A stretch of 15,469 nt of DNA, from positions 1-15,469 of the forward strand of contig DKWX01000014.1 of the NCBI GenBank assembly GCA_002491945.1, in the 5' to 3' direction. Origin of the DNA: Porphyromonadaceae bacterium UBA7141 (GTDB lineage: Bacteria > Bacteroidota > Bacteroidia > Bacteroidales > Muribaculaceae). The position numbers and the translations under genes are program-made. The notes beneath the pieces are model-generated. The model made no database searches and was not told the origin of the DNA. It saw only the letters and a list, made by a program, of their open reading frames with translations. Below, in pieces: positions 7,015-14,235 of the stretch (within the stretch, counting starts at the first letter, position 1; every line of letters starts with the position of its first letter).

Positions 7015-7680
7015 ATGTCATCAGAAGTAAAAGAGCGCCTGCTCAAATATCTGCATCATAAGCATCTGAGTCAGATAGAGTTCACGCAAAGCATAGGAGT
7101 CAGCAGCACATATATCGGGGCGATGCGCCGATCGATATCCGACGACAAGATGCTGCGCATCCGCGAACGTTATCCCGACCTCAACCCCGACTGGCTACTC
7201 TATGGCAAAGGTGAGATGTCGCTTAATCTGGGTGATGGTCCCGTTGATGAGGAGCGAACAATGGAAGAGCGTGGCATCACGATGGTGCCGCTGATACCCT
7301 CGGCCGCCTATGCCGGGCGCATACAGGCGTATTCCGAATCCGTGCTGCGCGGACAGTGCGAAATGATAGCCACTCAGATACGCGGTGCCGAGATGGCCAT
7401 AAAGGTATCCGGCGACAGCATGGAGCCGATGTTCACCGACGGCAGCCTGCTTTTCATCCGTCGCATCAACGACCGTTCGTTCATCCCCTGGGGCAATCCG
7501 CTTGTGGTGGATACCGATAATGGAGTTGTGGTGAAATGCCTTTTCCCGGGCCATAAGGGGTCGGAAAGCATAGAGGCGCGGAGCCTTAATCCGACTTATC
7601 CGCCGTTTGATATCCCCTATGCCAGTGTTTTCGGCATATATCGCATCCTGGGGGTGCTGAGTGTCTACGGAGCCATCTGA
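7015..7680 (+). CDS. HTH-S24 (LexA/CI-like) self-cleaving transcriptional repressor
   Basis: The 221-aa protein has an XRE-like helix-turn-helix N-terminus (about residues 4-65, ending in LNPDWLLYGKGEM, typical of Bacteroidetes CI-like proteins) and a C-terminal S24 peptidase fold. The autocleavage parts are in place: an Ala-Gly bond at 100-101 (AAYAG), Ser135 in SGDSMEP, and Lys174 in VVVKC. Ala to Ser is 35 residues, as in LexA (84 to 119), and Ser to Lys is 39 (37 in LexA). It therefore probably represses genes until RecA-stimulated self-cleavage. Whether it is a host SOS-type regulator or a stranded phage repressor cannot be told; no phage genes are in the window. It diverges from the 167-aa gene. 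No TAnnTTTG promoter was found upstream, nor an SD before the ATG. Confidence 0.9.
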   Translation: MSSEVKERLLKYLHHKHLSQIEFTQSIGVSSTYIGAMRRSISDDKMLRIRERYPDLNPDWLLYGKGEMSLNLGDGPVDEERTMEERGITMVPLIPSAAYAGRIQAYSESVLRGQCEMIATQIRGAEMAIKVSGDSMEPMFTDGSLLFIRRINDRSFIPWGNPLVVDTDNGVVVKCLFPGHKGSESIEARSLNPTYPPFDIPYASVFGIYRILGVLSVYGAI

Positions 7681-7692
7681 CAACGGGCCGGG

Positions 7693-7736
7693 TAATAATC
7701 CGCCACTCCCTGATAATCCCCCCCTGATAATCCGCC
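7693..7736 (+). repeat. three imperfect 12-nt repeats (TrATAATCCsCC)
   Basis: Copies are at 7693-7704 (TAATAATCCGCC), 7711-7722 (TGATAATCCCCC) and 7725-7736 (TGATAATCCGCC), with 18- and 14-bp periods. They lie between the repressor stop and its terminator hairpin, the last copy running into the left arm. They may be slippage products or binding sites. Confidence 0.45.
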
Positions 7737-7768
7737 CCGCCGCATTCCATCACGGATGCGGCGGGGCG
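7733..7768. terminator. large hairpin between the S24 gene and the porin gene
   Basis: A perfect 13-bp stem, CGCCCCGCCGCAT (7733-7745) with ATGCGGCGGGGCG (7756-7768), encloses a 10-nt loop. It starts 52 nt after the repressor stop, and on the plus strand it is followed by an AT-rich stretch (TAAATGCTATTATTATT). The two flanking genes converge on it, so it probably serves both, though the tail favours rightward termination. Confidence 0.7.
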
Positions 7769-7833
7769 TAAATGCTATTATTATTAAAAAAGTGTGAGAC
7801 TCAGAATGAATTGAAAGGAGACACTGCGATCAG

Positions 7834-9090
7834 TCAGAAACTGAGCTGAATCATGGCCTGCATACGGTTGGTATGGGCCTGTGTGCGGTCATTGTTGACA
7901 CGGCGTCCGTAGAGATATTCCACGCCGGTCGTGATATAGGAATTGACATTCCAGAATAGCGATGCATTCACATACTGGGCATACTTATAGGCCTCGCCGA
8001 AAGTAAGCGGATTGCCCCCTTCCCAGTGGTCGGCATAATTGCGCACATGTGAATAAGAGGCCGACATATATACATCGGGTGAGAAGTTATACTGCAGAGC
8101 CCCGAACGCACCCCAGGTTCTGGTGGCCTTCAGTGCGGGGCTGTCGCCTACGGGAGTCAGGTCGAGTCCGGCACCGTTGAGGTCCTGAATATAGGAGGCG
8201 ATGCCGTGGCCGTAGGTGCCGGTCCAGAAGGCGCGGAGATCAGGCACGATTTCAGCCGTACCGCTCAGAGATACGCCCCAGCCCACGATGTCGATATTGC
8301 GGTCAGAGGCCACATTATAGTAATTCATGTTGCGGAGCACTGCCGACAGTCGCACCCAGTCCTGAGTATTGTTCCAGCTGTATTCGAGAGCCACAGGGAT
8401 ATCGGGAGCCCCCTGGCTGACAGTCCTGGAGCGGGCAGAATTAGTCTGCGACAGCTGCGAGAGCTCCAGTCCCGCAGTGGCGCTCCACGCTTTGTTCTTG
8501 CCGAAGCGATATGTATAATTGACCGTGGGCACTGGGAAAGCAGTCGCGGCGTTCGGACCCTCATAATCTATTGTGGGTGGAGTGGCGCCGAGGTCGGAAA
8601 ATACCGAATAATCATAACCTGCCTTGATGCCGCGCCACTTCAGATATGCATATTGCAGCACCGGCACATAGTCGTTGAGAAAGTTCATATTGATGAACGC
8701 GCCAATCTGATTGTCGGAGCCTGGCAGTCCCACGAAATTAAGGTAGAAGCTCGACTGCATGGCCGAGAGCTGAAATTTGGTATGGTCGCCGGGGCCGACA
8801 GGAGATATGTCGGCCGTCACCAGCTCATTGGGATTCGAAATCGGGTCGCCGGCATCGACTCCGGCAGTGAGCTTGATAGTGCCTCCAAGACCGATATAGA
8901 ACTTCCCCGGCACACCGAACACCGCGAATTTCGGCACGGCGGCCTTCAGGTCATTGGGAGCATTGTCTTCAAATGCGTCGTGTGCCACATCCCGGATGTC
9001 GTTGCCATCCTCTTGATGGTGTTTCGGGGAGATGGCGAATGCGCCGAGGCTCATAGCTGCAAAGGAGATAAGTGTAAAAGTTTTTTTCAT
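7834..9090 (-). CDS. outer-membrane porin, DcaP-like
   Basis: The 418-aa protein has a clear signal peptide (MKKTF start, hydrophobic 5-19, AFA-I cleavage near residue 19/20). After a short acidic His/Asp/Asn-rich segment (about 23-47) it shows repeated amphipathic beta strands and ends in Phe, the usual signal for outer-membrane barrel insertion. The first strands (FYIGLGGTIKLTAGVD), SSFYLNFVGLPGSDNQIGAFINMNF and the C-terminal YLYGRRVNND pattern resemble the DcaP-type trimeric porins. Substrate is unknown. An antisense open frame (8206-9129) is a shadow. No promoter consensus was found in the 363 bp upstream. Confidence 0.82.
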   Translation of the reverse strand: MKKTFTLISFAAMSLGAFAISPKHHQEDGNDIRDVAHDAFEDNAPNDLKAAVPKFAVFGVPGKFYIGLGGTIKLTAGVDAGDPISNPNELVTADISPVGPGDHTKFQLSAMQSSFYLNFVGLPGSDNQIGAFINMNFLNDYVPVLQYAYLKWRGIKAGYDYSVFSDLGATPPTIDYEGPNAATAFPVPTVNYTYRFGKNKAWSATAGLELSQLSQTNSARSRTVSQGAPDIPVALEYSWNNTQDWVRLSAVLRNMNYYNVASDRNIDIVGWGVSLSGTAEIVPDLRAFWTGTYGHGIASYIQDLNGAGLDLTPVGDSPALKATRTWGAFGALQYNFSPDVYMSASYSHVRNYADHWEGGNPLTFGEAYKYAQYVNASLFWNVNSYITTGVEYLYGRRVNNDRTQAHTNRMQAMIQLSF

Positions 9091-9342
9091 AAAATTATGA
9101 TTATGCTTAAAGTTTTGGGTTATGGGTAAGAGTCAGGATTTAAACGGCGCTGATAGCACGCGGAGAGAGAATCGGCAGAAAATAAATTCATGGATTGCCT
9201 AAATTAGGACACTTACTTGCAGATAGGTTGCCTTTTGCGAGGGTTTGGCTATGAGTGCGGTTTGAGCCTCGGGCAATCTGACTTTTCTAACAAAAGTGCA
9301 GATACATTGGTTTTGTGTCCGGGCTGAATTAACAATTGTGAA
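9091..9342. other. gene-free region upstream of the porin
   Basis: No credible open frame or RNA gene is visible here. It holds the second copy of the ACACTTACTT motif (9200-9225), an inverted repeat at 9278-9301 (ACTTTT-CTAAC-AAAAGT, extended by CTG/CAG with one bulged base), and the small palindrome ACAATTGT (9332-9339). The porin leader and its promoter must lie within it, but no TAnnTTTG box is present on the minus strand; the nearest is TAATTTAG (9206-9199), one mismatch, without a TTTG 20 nt upstream. Confidence 0.5.
9200..9225 (+). repeat. intergenic motif, copy 2 (core ACACTTACTT)
   Basis: This is the second copy of the motif at 85-109, same orientation, about 22 of 26 positions alike. 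Its left end is part of the dyad CCTAAATTAGG (9198-9208), which copy 1 lacks. It lies 110 bp before the porin start. Confidence 0.45.
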
Positions 9343-9383
9343 AATCCCGTATGGGGGCGTCGGTTTCGTCTCCATACGGGATT
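9343..9383 (-). terminator. gyrB terminator
   Basis: A perfect 12-bp inverted repeat, AATCCCGTATGG (9343-9354) with CCATACGGGATT (9372-9383), has a 17-nt loop. Read on the minus strand it begins 71 nt after the gyrB stop, and the right arm ends in ATTTT, giving a short U-run as expected for an intrinsic terminator. Confidence 0.75.
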
Positions 9384-9453
9384 GTCGGTGTGTGGCGGTC
9401 AGAGCGGAGTCATCGTTGCGGCAGATGTCTGGCTCCGACTGATATGACAGTCA

Positions 9454-11412
9454 TCAGGCGTCGATATTGGCGTATGATGCGTGTGCTTCGATAAATTCTC
9501 TTCGGGGACCGACCTCCTCCCCCATTAGCACGGAGAAAGTGTGGTCGGCCTCGGCGGCGTTGAGCAGAGTCACCTGCTTGAGCATACGGTTCTCGGGGTC
9601 CATTGTAGTCTCCCATAGCTGCTGCGGATTCATCTCGCCAAGACCTTTGTATCGCTGCAACACCATCTTGTTGCGGTCGCCGTCGCATCGTGAATCCACG
9701 AAGCGCTGCACCTGCTGCTCATCCCAGGCGTATTCCTCGATTTTGTTTTTACCCTTTGTCGAGCATTTGTAGAGAGGTGGTGTGGCGATATAGAGGTAGC
9801 CGTTGTCGATCAGCGGGCGTATGCGGCGGAAGAAGAATGTCATCAGCAGAGTCGCGATGTGAGCGCCGTCGACGTCGGCATCGGTCATGATTATCACCTT
9901 GTGATAGCGGAGTTTGGAGAGGTTAGGCTCCTTAGAATCCTCCTCGGTGCCGATGGTCACTCCGAGAGCCTTGAAGATATTGACGATTGCTTCTGACTCG
10001 TAGACCTTATGGTCCATAGCCTTCTCGACATTGAGGATTTTTCCTCTCAGCGGGAGTATGGCCTGATAATGAGGATTCCGTCCCTGCTTGGCAGAACCGC
10101 CAGCCGAGTCACCCTCGACGAGGAAAAGCTCGCACTGAGCCGCATCGCGGCTTTTGCAGTCGGCAAGCTTGCCGGGCAGGCCGGCACCCTGTAGCGGCGA
10201 TTTGCGCTGCACCTTCATTCTGGCCGACTGGGCGGCATGACGGGCAGTGGCGGCGAGCACGACTTTGTCGACTATGGCGCGAGCCTGCTTCGGATTCTCT
10301 TCAAGATAGTTGTTGAGAGCCTCTGTGATGGCCTGCGACACTACACCCTGTATGTCGCTGTTGCCGAGTTTAGTCTTGGTCTGCCCCTCAAACTGAGGTT
10401 CGGCCACCTTTACCGAAATCACGGCTGTGAGGCCGTCGCGGAAGTCCTCCTTCGAAAGCTCGATTTTAAGTTTGTCGAGCAGGTGGTTGTCGTCGGCATA
10501 TTTCTTGAGGGTGGTTGTCAGTCCGCGGCGGAAGCCGGTGAGGTGAGTGCCTCCCTCGACGGTGTTGATATTATTGACGTAGGAGAAGATGTTTTCGTTG
10601 AAAGAGGTGTTATATGTCATCGCCACTTCTACGGGCACGCCGTTCTTCTCGGTGTTGATGTGTATCACCTCGTTGATGAGAGGCTCCTTGCCGGAGTCGA
10701 TGTATTTCACGAATTCCTTCAGCCCCTCGTTGGAGTGGAACACGGCTTTCTTTGGTACCCCCTGCTCGTCGCGCACCCGCATGTCGGTAAGTTCGAGGCG
10801 GATTCCGGCGTTGAGGTATGCCAGGTCGCGCAGCCTGTTGGCCAATGTCTCGAAGTCGTAGACGGTCTCGGTGAAGATCGAAGAGTCGGGATGGAATATA
10901 ATCGTAGTGCCGGTGCGGTCGGTCTGTCCGATTACGGTCATCTCTGTGGTGGGCTTGCCGAAAGCGTATTCCTGCATGTAGATGTTGCCGCCGCGGTGGA
11001 TTTCGGCCCTGAGATAGTCGGAGAGCGCATTGACGCAGCTTACACCCACGCCGTGCAGGCCGCCCGAGACCTTATAGCTACCCTTGTCGAACTTGCCACC
11101 GGCATGGAGTACTGTCAGCACAACCTCCAGAGCGGGCTTGTGCATCTTTTCGTGCATGTCGACCGGGATGCCGCGTCCGTTGTCATCGACACGGATAGAA
11201 TTGTCTTCGAGAATTGTGACCTTTATGTGGTTGGCGAAACCCGCGAGGGCCTCGTCGATAGAGTTGTCGACTACCTCATACACCAGATGGTGCAGGCCTC
11301 GTCCGGAGATGTCGCCGATATACATCGCGGGGCGCTTTCTTACGGCTTCGAGCCCTTCGAGCACCTGGATGTTGTCGGCTTGATATTGTTTCTGCTGTTC
11401 TTCGTTTGCCAT
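9454..11412 (-). CDS. gyrB: DNA gyrase subunit B (ATPase)
   Basis: With GyrA this subunit uses ATP to introduce negative supercoils. It has 652 aa and lacks the C-terminal insert that makes E. coli GyrB about 804 aa, as in most bacteria. The GHKL ATPase shows YEVVDNSIDEA (45-55, Glu46 base and Asn50 for Mg), DDNGRGIPV (76-84) and GGLHGVGVS (117-125). The transducer domain follows (about 220-390). The TOPRIM domain shows LVEGDSAGGSAKQGR (431-445, Glu433) and DADVDG (511-516), and QRYKGLGEMNP (587-597) is the type IIA topoisomerase tail signature. I took the ATG at 11412 (MANEEQQKQYQADNIQVLEGLEAV is standard); 35 upstream in-frame codons have no similarity. GyrB is preferred over ParE by overall resemblance to Bacteroides GyrB. 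gyrA is not in the window. It is divergent from topA. Confidence 0.96.
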   Translation of the reverse strand: MANEEQQKQYQADNIQVLEGLEAVRKRPAMYIGDISGRGLHHLVYEVVDNSIDEALAGFANHIKVTILEDNSIRVDDNGRGIPVDMHEKMHKPALEVVLTVLHAGGKFDKGSYKVSGGLHGVGVSCVNALSDYLRAEIHRGGNIYMQEYAFGKPTTEMTVIGQTDRTGTTIIFHPDSSIFTETVYDFETLANRLRDLAYLNAGIRLELTDMRVRDEQGVPKKAVFHSNEGLKEFVKYIDSGKEPLINEVIHINTEKNGVPVEVAMTYNTSFNENIFSYVNNINTVEGGTHLTGFRRGLTTTLKKYADDNHLLDKLKIELSKEDFRDGLTAVISVKVAEPQFEGQTKTKLGNSDIQGVVSQAITEALNNYLEENPKQARAIVDKVVLAATARHAAQSARMKVQRKSPLQGAGLPGKLADCKSRDAAQCELFLVEGDSAGGSAKQGRNPHYQAILPLRGKILNVEKAMDHKVYESEAIVNIFKALGVTIGTEEDSKEPNLSKLRYHKVIIMTDADVDGAHIATLLMTFFFRRIRPLIDNGYLYIATPPLYKCSTKGKNKIEEYAWDEQQVQRFVDSRCDGDRNKMVLQRYKGLGEMNPQQLWETTMDPENRMLKQVTLLNAAEADHTFSVLMGEEVGPRREFIEAHASYANIDA

Positions 11413-11518
11413 TGGTATGATGGTGATTGTGACTGACTTTCCGGAGCCTGGCCTACCCGGGGAGAAAGGGTGTGTCCGTATATGGAGCCCTTGCGGTCGG
11501 GAAGTCAATAAAAACATA

Positions 11519-11550
11519 CAAAGTTAACGATTTTTTTCTGATTTTGCAAC
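11519..11550 (-). promoter_or_regulatory. gyrB promoter
   Basis: On the minus strand GTTG (11550-11547; consensus TTTG) is followed after exactly 20 nt by TAACTTTG (11526-11519), a full match to TAnnTTTG. Transcription should begin near 11513, giving a leader of about 100 nt. Confidence 0.6.
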
Positions 11551-11656
11551 CGTATGGCATCCCCCGTCCTGCTCAAAAACGCGGGTTGAGAAGGGTAGTG
11601 GCGGACGAAAACGAAACTTATTAAGGTGTGGCGGCGTTAAATTATTAAAAAATTAG

Positions 11657-11664
11657 TAATTTTG
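11657..11664 (+). promoter_or_regulatory. topA -7 box
   Basis: TAATTTTG fully matches TAnnTTTG, in an AT-rich stretch. No TTTG lies about 20 nt upstream (that position reads GGCG), so the -33 box is weak or absent, which could make the promoter dependent on DNA topology or an activator. The predicted start near 11670 gives a leader of about 110 nt. Confidence 0.5.
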
Positions 11665-11685
11665 CGCCCGGATTCCATCGCCAAG

Positions 11686-11730
11686 GGCCGCCGGTATCTG
11701 CCGTGACCTCTCCGGCAACGGTATCCGGCC
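11686..11730 (+). promoter_or_regulatory. structured leader of topA
   Basis: GGCCG (11686-11690) can pair with CGGCC (11726-11730), and inside it TGCCG (11699-11703) with CGGCA (11713-11717) around a 9-nt loop. The direct repeat GGTATC (11693-11698 and 11720-11725) flanks the inner stem. The leader is GC-rich compared with the promoter just upstream. No known riboswitch class is recognised. Confidence 0.3.
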
Positions 11731-11782
11731 GGGGCGCAGGATGCTCTCCACGACATGTTGTAACACATCTCTACAGCCGATA

Positions 11783-14140
11783 ATGAAGAATCTCGTAATA
11801 GTTGAGTCTCCGGCCAAGGCCAAGACCATCGAAAAGTTTCTTGGGAAGGACTATAAGGTGCTTTCCAGCTATGGCCATATCCGGGATCTCTCTAAAAAAG
11901 AGATCAAGCCGGATGAAGCTACAGACTTTACTGCCGACTATGAAGTGCCGGCCGATAAGAAAGATTTGGTGCGCACACTTCGCAAGGCCGCCAAGGAGGC
12001 CGATATGGTATGGCTCGCATCCGATGAAGACCGCGAGGGTGAGGCTATTGCCTGGCATCTTTTTGAGGAGCTCGGGCTGGATGCCGGCCGCACGCGGCGC
12101 ATCGTATTCCATGAAATAACCAAACCGGCCATACTTCACGCCATCGCTAATCCGCGCGGCATCGACATAGACCGTGTCAACGCCCAGCAGGCGCGCCGTG
12201 TGCTCGACCGCATAGTGGGCTTCGAACTCAGCCCGGTGTTGTGGCGTAAGATTAAGCCGCAGCTTTCGGCCGGGCGAGTGCAGAGTGTGGCCGTGCGCCT
12301 CATATGCGAGCGCGAGAAGGAAATAAATGCCTTCACGTCAGAGCCGTATTACCGCGTCACGGCACGGTTTCTTACCGTCCCCGGCGGAGCCGAACTGAAG
12401 GCGGAGGCCACCTGCCGCCTGCCGGATGAAGAGAGTGCGACGGCGCTGCTCGAAGAGTGCCGCCGGGCCGCCTCGCAGGCAGCTTTCCGCGTCACTGATG
12501 TCAGGGTGCATCCGCTGCGCCGCTCTCCGGCCCCTCCGTTCACCACATCCACACTGCAGCAGGAGGCTTCGCGCCGTCTCGGATTCTCTGTCAATCAGAC
12601 CATGATGCTGGCTCAGAAACTCTATGAAGACGGTCATATCACCTATATGCGTACCGACTCGCTCAATCTATCCGACCTCGCCCTGTCGGATATCTCTAAG
12701 GAGATAGCCGGCGAATATGGCGGGGAGTATCTAAAGGTGCGCCATTATCACACCAGTTCAAAGGGTGCCCAAGAGGCTCACGAGGCCATACGCCCGACTT
12801 ATATCAGTAAAAAAAGCGTGGGTTCCGACGAAGCCCAGCGCCGTCTGTATAATCTCATACGCCAGCGCGCCTTAGCCAGTCAGATGGCCGACGCGCAGCT
12901 CGAAAAGACCAACGTTGAAATCCGTGCCGAGGGTGTGGCCGAGACATTCCGTGCAGAGGGGGAGGTGGTGAAATTCCCCGGATTCCTAAGCGCATATGCC
13001 GATGCCAATACACAGACTGCCGATGCCGACCGCCCGTTGCAGCAGGGGCTGCTCCCCTCGATAGAGAAAGGGGGAGAAGTAACTCTATCCGGCCTTACGG
13101 CCACTCAGCGCTTCTCGCAGCCTCCGGCACGCTATACGGAGGCCTCTTTGGTGAAAAAGATGGAAGACCTCGGCATCGGCCGACCCTCGACCTATGCGCC
13201 TACTATCTCCACCATACAGCACCGCGACTACATCAAGCGCGGCGAGCGCGATGGCGAGCCACGCCAGTACGTGCGCCTCATTCTTGACGACGACCGCATC
13301 ACACGCAGTGTGGCCACAGAGAACGCCGGCTCCGACAAGGGGCGTCTTGTGCCCACCGATGTAGGTATGATTGTCAACGACTTCCTGACCCTCCATTTCC
13401 CCGACATACTCGACTATAACTTCACGGCCCGCGTGGAAGAGAAATTCGACGACATCGCCGAAGGGAAACTTGGCTGGAAAAGCGAGATAAAGGATTTCTA
13501 CAAGGGCTTCCATCCAGGCATAGAGGCCATCAACGATCTCAAGATGGAGCATAAGGTGGGTGAGCGTCTGCTCGGCACTGACCCTAAGAGCGGCCGCCCG
13601 GTATCGGTCAAGATCGGACGCTTCGGACCTGTGGTGCAGATCGGCGATGCCTCAGACGAGGAGAAACCTCTCTTTGCCAGTCTGAAGAAAGACCAGAGCA
13701 TATCGAGCATCTCGCTCGAAGAGGCACTGAAGCTTTTCGAACTTCCCCGCCGACTCGGAGAGTTCGAGGGGAAGACGGTCACAGCCGCAATAGGGCGCTT
13801 TGGCCCATATGTGCGCCATGACGGTGTTTTCGTATCTATCCCCAAGGGTATGGCTCCGGAGACAATCACGTTGCAGGAAGCCGAGACGCTCATAGCTGAC
13901 AAGCGTGCCAAGGCAGCCGCCTCGCATATCAAGTCATTTCCGGAGATGCCCGGCCTTGAGGTAATCGACGGGCGCTACGGCCCTTATCTCGCGTATAAGC
14001 CGGAAGGAGCTAAGAAGGCCGTCAACTACAAGATTCCAAAGACCACCGATGCCGCCGCACTGACTCTCGAAGAGGCCAAGGCATTGATGGAGGCGCAGGA
14101 TGCAGCCCCGAAGAAGCGGCGCATCACCCGTAAATCCTGA
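11783..14140 (+). CDS. topA: DNA topoisomerase I (type IA)
   Basis: TopA relaxes negative supercoils through a transient tyrosine-DNA bond, countering gyrase. It has 785 aa. The TOPRIM domain starts at once (LVIVESPAKAKTIEKFLG, Glu8) and holds SDEDREGEAIAWH (80-92) with the metal-binding Asp81, Asp83 and Glu85. The catalytic Tyr is Tyr288 in ITYMRTDS. The C-terminal part carries repeated GRFGPYV-type motifs (about 610-735: GRFGPVV, GRFGPYV, GRYGPYL) instead of Cys4 zinc fingers, and a basic tail KKRRITRKS that probably binds DNA. I chose the ATG at 11783; an in-frame ATG at 11741 adds 14 residues without family similarity and lies in the structured leader. prfB begins 95 bp downstream without a clear promoter of its own, so the two are probably cotranscribed. 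Confidence 0.96.
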   Translation: MKNLVIVESPAKAKTIEKFLGKDYKVLSSYGHIRDLSKKEIKPDEATDFTADYEVPADKKDLVRTLRKAAKEADMVWLASDEDREGEAIAWHLFEELGLDAGRTRRIVFHEITKPAILHAIANPRGIDIDRVNAQQARRVLDRIVGFELSPVLWRKIKPQLSAGRVQSVAVRLICEREKEINAFTSEPYYRVTARFLTVPGGAELKAEATCRLPDEESATALLEECRRAASQAAFRVTDVRVHPLRRSPAPPFTTSTLQQEASRRLGFSVNQTMMLAQKLYEDGHITYMRTDSLNLSDLALSDISKEIAGEYGGEYLKVRHYHTSSKGAQEAHEAIRPTYISKKSVGSDEAQRRLYNLIRQRALASQMADAQLEKTNVEIRAEGVAETFRAEGEVVKFPGFLSAYADANTQTADADRPLQQGLLPSIEKGGEVTLSGLTATQRFSQPPARYTEASLVKKMEDLGIGRPSTYAPTISTIQHRDYIKRGERDGEPRQYVRLILDDDRITRSVATENAGSDKGRLVPTDVGMIVNDFLTLHFPDILDYNFTARVEEKFDDIAEGKLGWKSEIKDFYKGFHPGIEAINDLKMEHKVGERLLGTDPKSGRPVSVKIGRFGPVVQIGDASDEEKPLFASLKKDQSISSISLEEALKLFELPRRLGEFEGKTVTAAIGRFGPYVRHDGVFVSIPKGMAPETITLQEAETLIADKRAKAAASHIKSFPEMPGLEVIDGRYGPYLAYKPEGAKKAVNYKIPKTTDAAALTLEEAKALMEAQDAAPKKRRITRKS

Positions 14141-14166
14141 CTTGAATACTTGCCTGATATATCGGT

Positions 14167-14194
14167 AGCCGCTCCACCAATGTGCCGGGCGGCT
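14167..14194 (+). other. weak inverted repeat between topA and prfB
   Basis: AGCCGC (14167-14172) can pair with GCGGCT (14189-14194) around a 16-nt loop, 27 nt after the topA stop. No U-run follows. It may be an attenuator or merely chance. The following 40 bases are A-rich, as is usual before Bacteroidetes start codons. Confidence 0.25.
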
Positions 14195-14235
14195 CCGGAA
14201 GAATAAATAACCAAATAACATAACAATAACTTAAT

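Noticed and set aside
7015..7680. Prophage immunity region
   Set aside because: A CI-like repressor alone is not enough. The flanking genes are core or unrecognised, and no integrase, structural or replication gene is in the window.
7693..7736. CRISPR-like array
   Set aside because: The repeats are only 12 nt, spacers are 6 and 2 nt, and no cas genes are present.
8206..9129. 307-codon open frame on the plus strand opposite the porin gene
   Set aside because: The minus-strand frame has a signal peptide, beta-strand pattern and terminal Phe; the plus frame has none of these.
10237..11436. 399-codon open frame on the plus strand opposite gyrB
   Set aside because: It is fully antisense to gyrB, whose motifs are complete. 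The translation is Val/Gly/His-rich, as expected from the complement of a biased coding frame.
11741..11782. Upstream ATG for topA
   Set aside because: The added residues MLSTTCCNTSLQPI do not occur in TopA proteins; MKNLVIVESPAKAKT is the standard beginning.
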